From Dehalococcoidia bacterium (GTDB lineage Bacteria > Chloroflexota > Dehalococcoidia > Dehalococcoidales > Fen-1064), in the NCBI GenBank assembly GCA_003153075.1, contig PMBW01000163.1:3825-12602 (forward strand): 8,778 nt of DNA, read 5' to 3'. A program made the translations under genes and the position numbers. Below the pieces are notes generated by a model that saw only the letters and a program-made list of their open reading frames with translations, made no database searches and was not told the origin of the DNA. This document shows positions 6,256-8,778 of this stretch, piece by piece; position 1 is the stretch's first letter, and every line of letters starts with the position of its first letter.

Positions 6256-6281
6256 TGTTATACCTCTACTCAGGTTCGTTC

Positions 6282-7430
6282 CTATTTTGTCCGGGTACCG
6301 CCCGGGTTAGATAAAGGCAGTGTAAACTGGAAAGTAGATCCTGCTCCGGGTTCTGATTCCACCCACATCCTCCCGCCGTGCGCTTCTACCAGGCGGCGGC
6401 AGACGATCAGCCCCAGTCCGGTTCCGGTGGCTTTGCTGTTTGGCTGTTCCAGCCGCTGAAAGGGCTCAAAAAGTTTTCCCTGTAGTTCCGATGGGATGCC
6501 GATGCCATTATCCTTGACGCCAATATGCACCTCCCCGTTTCTTAGCCGTGCGAATACTTCGATCTTTGTGCCGGTATCCGAATACTTCGCCGCATTATCC
6601 AACAGATTGTGCAAGATCCGCTGCACCCTGACGCGGTCTCCGGTGATTATTATTGAATCGCCGCAATCAACCGTAAATTGGTGCGACTTTGTTTGTTCGG
6701 TCATTCTATTGACCACTGTATCGATGGTTTCCCGGATATTCACCTGTTCTTCCATGATCTGCAAGCGGTTCGCCTGTGCGCGCGCCAGTTCCAGCAGATT
6801 AGCGAGGATATCTGAAAGGTTTTCTGCCTCGTAATAGGCGTCTCCGATCAACTGTTTGATCTCCCTGCGGGATATTTTATCCCCTTCGGTCAAAACGGTG
6901 CTTAACGCGCCCAGAATGACGGTTAATGGTGTACGCAGCTCATGCGAGACAAGCCCGATAAACTCATCTTTCAACTGGTTCACCTTTTTTAATGAACGCA
7001 GCTCGTCTTCCCTTTCCCGTAATGCCGCGGATGCTTTCTGGCTTTCTATCCGCATCGCGGTTTCATACAGTTCCCGCTCGATGGCAGGACCCAGTCTGGC
7101 CAGGTTATCCTTCATGATATAATCGGATGCCCCGGCTTTCATGGCCGTGACCGCAGTCTCGTCGCTGATTTTACCTGACATAATAATCACGGGAATATCA
7201 AAACCTTTACCTCGGATCATTTTCAGCGCATCCAGACCGCTGAATTGCGGCATGACAAAGTCCGAGATAATGATATCCCACGGCTGTTTTTCCAGCGCCG
7301 AACTTAAATCATCCGCAGTGAAAACGCGCTCATAAATCGGGTCGTATCCGCTGCGTTTCAATTCCCGCAGCAGCAGTATTGCGTCGTTTTCTGAGTCCTC
7401 GACCAGCAGCATCTGTAAAGCTCTAGCCAT
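6282..7430 (-). CDS. Soluble hybrid histidine kinase with N-terminal REC (REC-HisKA-HATPase)
   Basis: A 382-residue cytoplasmic kinase without membrane segments. Residues 5-118 are a receiver domain with E11-D12, phosphoacceptor Asp57 (SDFVMP), Ser85 and Lys107; the usual KP after the lysine is KD here. A charged coiled-coil linker (about 120-155) leads to HisKA with His163 in VSHELRTP. The HATPase has an N-box (N275, N279 in LHNLLDNAAKYS), a G1 box DNGIG (307-311), FEPFQR and GTGLGL (336-341). Its input is thus a phosphorylated receiver rather than a sensor, which makes it an intermediate of a phosphorelay (inference). It overlaps the upstream Rcp1-type receiver gene by 8 bp, implying translational coupling, and precedes the OmpR-type regulator by 26 bp. 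The upstream ribosome site (AGGA) is weak, in line with coupling. Confidence 0.94.
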   Translation of the reverse strand: MARALQMLLVEDSENDAILLLRELKRSGYDPIYERVFTADDLSSALEKQPWDIIISDFVMPQFSGLDALKMIRGKGFDIPVIIMSGKISDETAVTAMKAGASDYIMKDNLARLGPAIERELYETAMRIESQKASAALREREDELRSLKKVNQLKDEFIGLVSHELRTPLTVILGALSTVLTEGDKISRREIKQLIGDAYYEAENLSDILANLLELARAQANRLQIMEEQVNIRETIDTVVNRMTEQTKSHQFTVDCGDSIIITGDRVRVQRILHNLLDNAAKYSDTGTKIEVFARLRNGEVHIGVKDNGIGIPSELQGKLFEPFQRLEQPNSKATGTGLGLIVCRRLVEAHGGRMWVESEPGAGSTFQFTLPLSNPGGTRTK

Positions 7431-7878
7431 CTATTGTCCTGCCGCAAGGCGCGGTTTCATTCAAGACTAACCAGTACAATCCGAGTTGCCGCACCGCGTC
7501 TACGAATTGGTTGAAATTGACCGGCTTACGGATATAGCTGTTCGCTCCCAGCGAGTAACCGCTGATCAGGTCCTTTTCTTCCTTGGATGAAGTAAGGATG
7601 ACCACAGGAAGAAGTTTTGTGCGCTTGTCTTCGCGGATTTTCTTTAATACTTCCAAACCGCCGATTTTGGGTAATTTCAGGTCCAGTAATATAACTTCCG
7701 GCATACAGCTCAAGTCTCTGCCGGCAAAATTGCCCTGTCCGAAGAGATAATCCAGAGCCTCCGCCCCGTCTTTCGCCACTACCAGCATGTTAAGAATGTG
7801 CGATTTTTTAAGCGCGCGCTTCGTTAGAATAACATCGTCGGGATTATCTTCCACCAGTAATATTACTTTCTCGTCCAA
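7423..7878 (-). CDS. Single-domain response regulator (CheY-like, Rcp1 type)
   Basis: A 151-residue stand-alone receiver. It has Glu10-Asp11, phosphoacceptor Asp66 (EVILLDLKLPKIGG), Thr96 (VILTSS) and Lys118 (YIRKPV). The LLVEDNPDDVILTKRAL opening, the loop DYLFGQGNF and the VNFNQFVDAV end are typical of the Rcp1 group, the partners of phytochrome-like and PAS-type kinases. With no output domain it should pass phosphate onward or act by protein contact. The start is TTG with AGGAG 6 nt upstream; no ATG or GTG fits better. It overlaps the next kinase gene by 8 bp. The upstream kinase whose C-terminus is at 8476-8778 is a plausible donor, now separated by the S23-like ORF. Confidence 0.93.
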   Translation of the reverse strand: MDEKVILLVEDNPDDVILTKRALKKSHILNMLVVAKDGAEALDYLFGQGNFAGRDLSCMPEVILLDLKLPKIGGLEVLKKIREDKRTKLLPVVILTSSKEEKDLISGYSLGANSYIRKPVNFNQFVDAVRQLGLYWLVLNETAPCGRTIDG

Positions 7879-7884
7879 ATTATT

Positions 7885-7889
7885 CTCCT
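7885..7889 (-). promoter_or_regulatory. Ribosome binding site fixing a TTG start
   Basis: AGGAG on the minus strand sits 6 nt before the TTG at 7878, supporting the non-ATG start of the Rcp1-type receiver gene. Confidence 0.75.
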
Positions 7890-7936
7890 TTTAGTTAACC
7901 TTTTTAAGCTTCCAGTTTTGAGTTAATTAAGATCAA

Positions 7937-7957
7937 TTACTCCATACTCACTCATTA
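7937..7957 (-). repeat. Degenerate TGAGTNN-type heptamer repeats, receiver-gene side
   Basis: Read on the minus strand, three imperfect heptamers run TAATGAG, TGAGTAT, GGAGTAA. They match the better array at 8448-8475: GTGAGTATGGAGT here against GTGAGTATTGAGT there, 12 of 13 bases. The pair brackets the S23-like ORF. Confidence 0.55.
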
Positions 7958-7978
7958 CTTGCCTTGACAATTATTGCT

Positions 7979-8008
7979 ATTCTATCTCACCTGCCAGGCA
8001 AAATACAA
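7979..8008 (-). promoter_or_regulatory. Candidate promoter for the receiver-kinase-regulator operon
   Basis: On the minus strand TTGTAT (8003-8008) and TAGAAT (7979-7984) are separated by 18 bp. A short perfect palindrome, TGCC-A-GGCA (7992-8000), lies in the spacer where a repressor or activator could sit. The 181-bp gap before the receiver gene makes a separate promoter reasonable, but the match is modest. Confidence 0.3.
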
Positions 8009-8059
8009 TCGGTTTGGTTCCGGGTTGCCAGATAATAGTTATAAGTGTACATTTTGTAA

Positions 8060-8419
8060 TTAAATCTCCGCTTTCAACTTTTTCGTTAACCCGATCAACA
8101 TTTTTCTTATTTCGCTAACTTGGTTGTCAAGTTTCTTATAATCGCTGGAATCTACAAATTTAAGATCATAGGCTAATAATAAATGATATTCCAGCTCAGT
8201 CGCTGAACCAAGCGCGATTTGCAGAAAGCGATTGAATTCAACTTTTCCTTCTCTTCCGCAGCCTTCAGCGATATTGGCAGGAATCGATATACAAGCGCGT
8301 CTGATTTGGGATGTTAATCCGTATAATTCATCTTTGGGGAAAGCTTCAGTTGCCTTGTATGCCGCAACAGTTAATAAATGCGCTTTTTGCCAAACAGTAA
8401 GTTTTTTGAAATCTTGCAT
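8060..8419 (-). CDS. Four-helix-bundle protein (S23 / 23S rRNA intervening-sequence protein family)
   Basis: A 119-residue protein with the family hallmarks: DFKKLTVWQKAHLLT (3-17), FPKDELYGLTSQIRRACISIPANIAEG in the second helix and loop, then GCGREGKVEFNRFLQIALGSATELEYHL. Members fold as four-helix bundles and were first seen in ORFs inside 23S rRNA intervening sequences; many, like this one, are free-standing and have no proven function, while related proteins serve as Avd in diversity-generating retroelements. There is no rRNA, reverse transcriptase or variable repeat here. The ATG is preceded by AAGGAG at only 3 nt, a tight spacing, but the N-terminus fits the family. It lies between a histidine kinase and its probable receiver, bordered on both sides by TGAGT repeats, which suggests insertion. 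Confidence 0.93.
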   Translation of the reverse strand: MQDFKKLTVWQKAHLLTVAAYKATEAFPKDELYGLTSQIRRACISIPANIAEGCGREGKVEFNRFLQIALGSATELEYHLLLAYDLKFVDSSDYKKLDNQVSEIRKMLIGLTKKLKAEI

Positions 8420-8447
8420 GAACTCCTTAATAGTTACCAGTTTTTAG

Positions 8448-8475
8448 TAACTCAATACTCACTACTCAGAACTCA
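8448..8475 (-). repeat. Four tandem TGAGTNN heptamers upstream of the S23-like gene
   Basis: Read on the minus strand the 28 bp are TGAGTTC, TGAGTAG, TGAGTAT, TGAGTTA in exact 7-bp register. The array starts on the very next base after the stop codon of the upstream kinase (8476-8478) and ends 28 bp before the S23-like start codon. Seven bp does not fit an iteron bound at each helical turn. Confidence 0.8.
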
Positions 8476-8778
8476 TCATTCCTCCAGCGTAAAATAGAAC
8501 GTCGCTCCTTTTCCTACCTCGCCCTCAGCCCGGACCCGCCCGCCGTGGCGGTGAATAACCCGCTGTACGGATGCCAACCCGATGCCGGTACCGGGGAACT
8601 CCCCCACATTATGCAGGCGTTGGAACGGATTGAACATCTTGGATGCGTATGTCATGTCAAAACCGGCGCCGTTATCCCTGATAGTATAAACGATTTCATC
8701 CTTTAGGATTTCAAAACCCACATCGATATGGGATTCTTCACGGCGGGATGAAAACTTGATGGCATTCGATATCAGGTT
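8476..8778 (-). CDS. Histidine kinase, C-terminal ATPase domain only (5' end outside window)
   Basis: A partial gene: the reading frame stays open to the window edge, giving about 100 residues that end in FTLEE and TGA. It begins inside the N-box (NLISNAIKFSS), followed by the G1 box DNGAGFD, the F-box NPFQRLH, the G2 box GTGIGLA, and VQRVIHRHGGRVRAEGEVGKGATFYFTL. This is the HATPase_c domain of a sensor kinase of the PAS/GAF or phytochrome-like type, judging by the HRHGGRV-GEVGKGATF end. A short GTG-started ORF could be called from 8721, but the N-box lies upstream of it, so that is an internal codon. The sensor and HisKA parts are not visible. It probably phosphorylates the Rcp1-type receiver downstream (inference). 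Confidence 0.93.
   Translation of the reverse strand, partial: NLISNAIKFSSRREESHIDVGFEILKDEIVYTIRDNGAGFDMTYASKMFNPFQRLHNVGEFPGTGIGLASVQRVIHRHGGRVRAEGEVGKGATFYFTLEE

Noticed and set aside
7964..7986. Consensus TTGACA on the plus strand as a promoter
   Set aside because: No acceptable -10 box follows at 16-18 bp, and transcription would run antisense into the S23-like gene.
8060..8419. Diversity-generating retroelement accessory (Avd) reading of the S23-like ORF
   Set aside because: No reverse transcriptase, template repeat or variable C-type lectin gene is visible; a free-standing S23-family ORF is the simpler call.
8448..8475. CRISPR or replication iterons for the heptamer array
   Set aside because: Units are 7 bp with no spacers and no cas or replication genes nearby.

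Overview
The window looks like a bacterial chromosome segment with densely packed genes, Shine-Dalgarno leaders on almost every gene, moderate GC content, and some TTG and GTG starts. The gene types suggest a Chloroflexota (Dehalococcoidia-like) bacterium or a relative: a GH130 enzyme with a C-terminal zinc ribbon, small Cys-rich proteins, a stand-alone Rieske protein, cytosolic histidine kinases with REC domains, and an S23-type four-helix-bundle ORF. That placement is inference from gene content only.

Layout. (1) 101-3902, minus strand: a glycan/stress operon read as glgC (ADP-glucose pyrophosphorylase), a GH130 glycoside phosphorylase/hydrolase with zinc ribbon, then two universal stress proteins, ending in a strong hairpin at 101-134. 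(2) 4002-4229, minus: a small zinc-ribbon protein, separated from glgC by a perfect 12-bp hairpin. (3) 4230-4469: an AT-rich divergent promoter region. (4) 4470-5499, plus: a three-gene cluster of small proteins (a 10-Cys protein with two CxCxxC motifs, an 81-residue unknown, and a Rieske [2Fe-2S] protein). (5) 5566-8778, minus: a signalling locus read as histidine kinase (only its C-terminal ATPase part is in the window), S23-like four-helix-bundle protein, CheY/Rcp1-type receiver, REC-HisKA-HATPase soluble kinase, and OmpR-type DNA-binding regulator.

How the parts may work together. GlgC makes ADP-glucose for storage glycan and sits with a mannoside/glycan-active GH130 enzyme and two stress proteins, suggesting a carbon-storage or stress module; glycogen synthase is not in the window. 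The signalling locus has three REC domains and no transmembrane segment in any complete gene, so it could form a cytoplasmic phosphorelay.

The most unusual structure is around the S23-like ORF. Four tandem TGAGTNN heptamers abut the stop codon of the upstream kinase, and a degenerate copy of the whole leader lies on the other side, upstream of the Rcp1-type gene. This looks like a cassette inserted between a kinase and its partner receiver. I saw no CRISPR array, tRNA, rRNA, transposase or phage gene.
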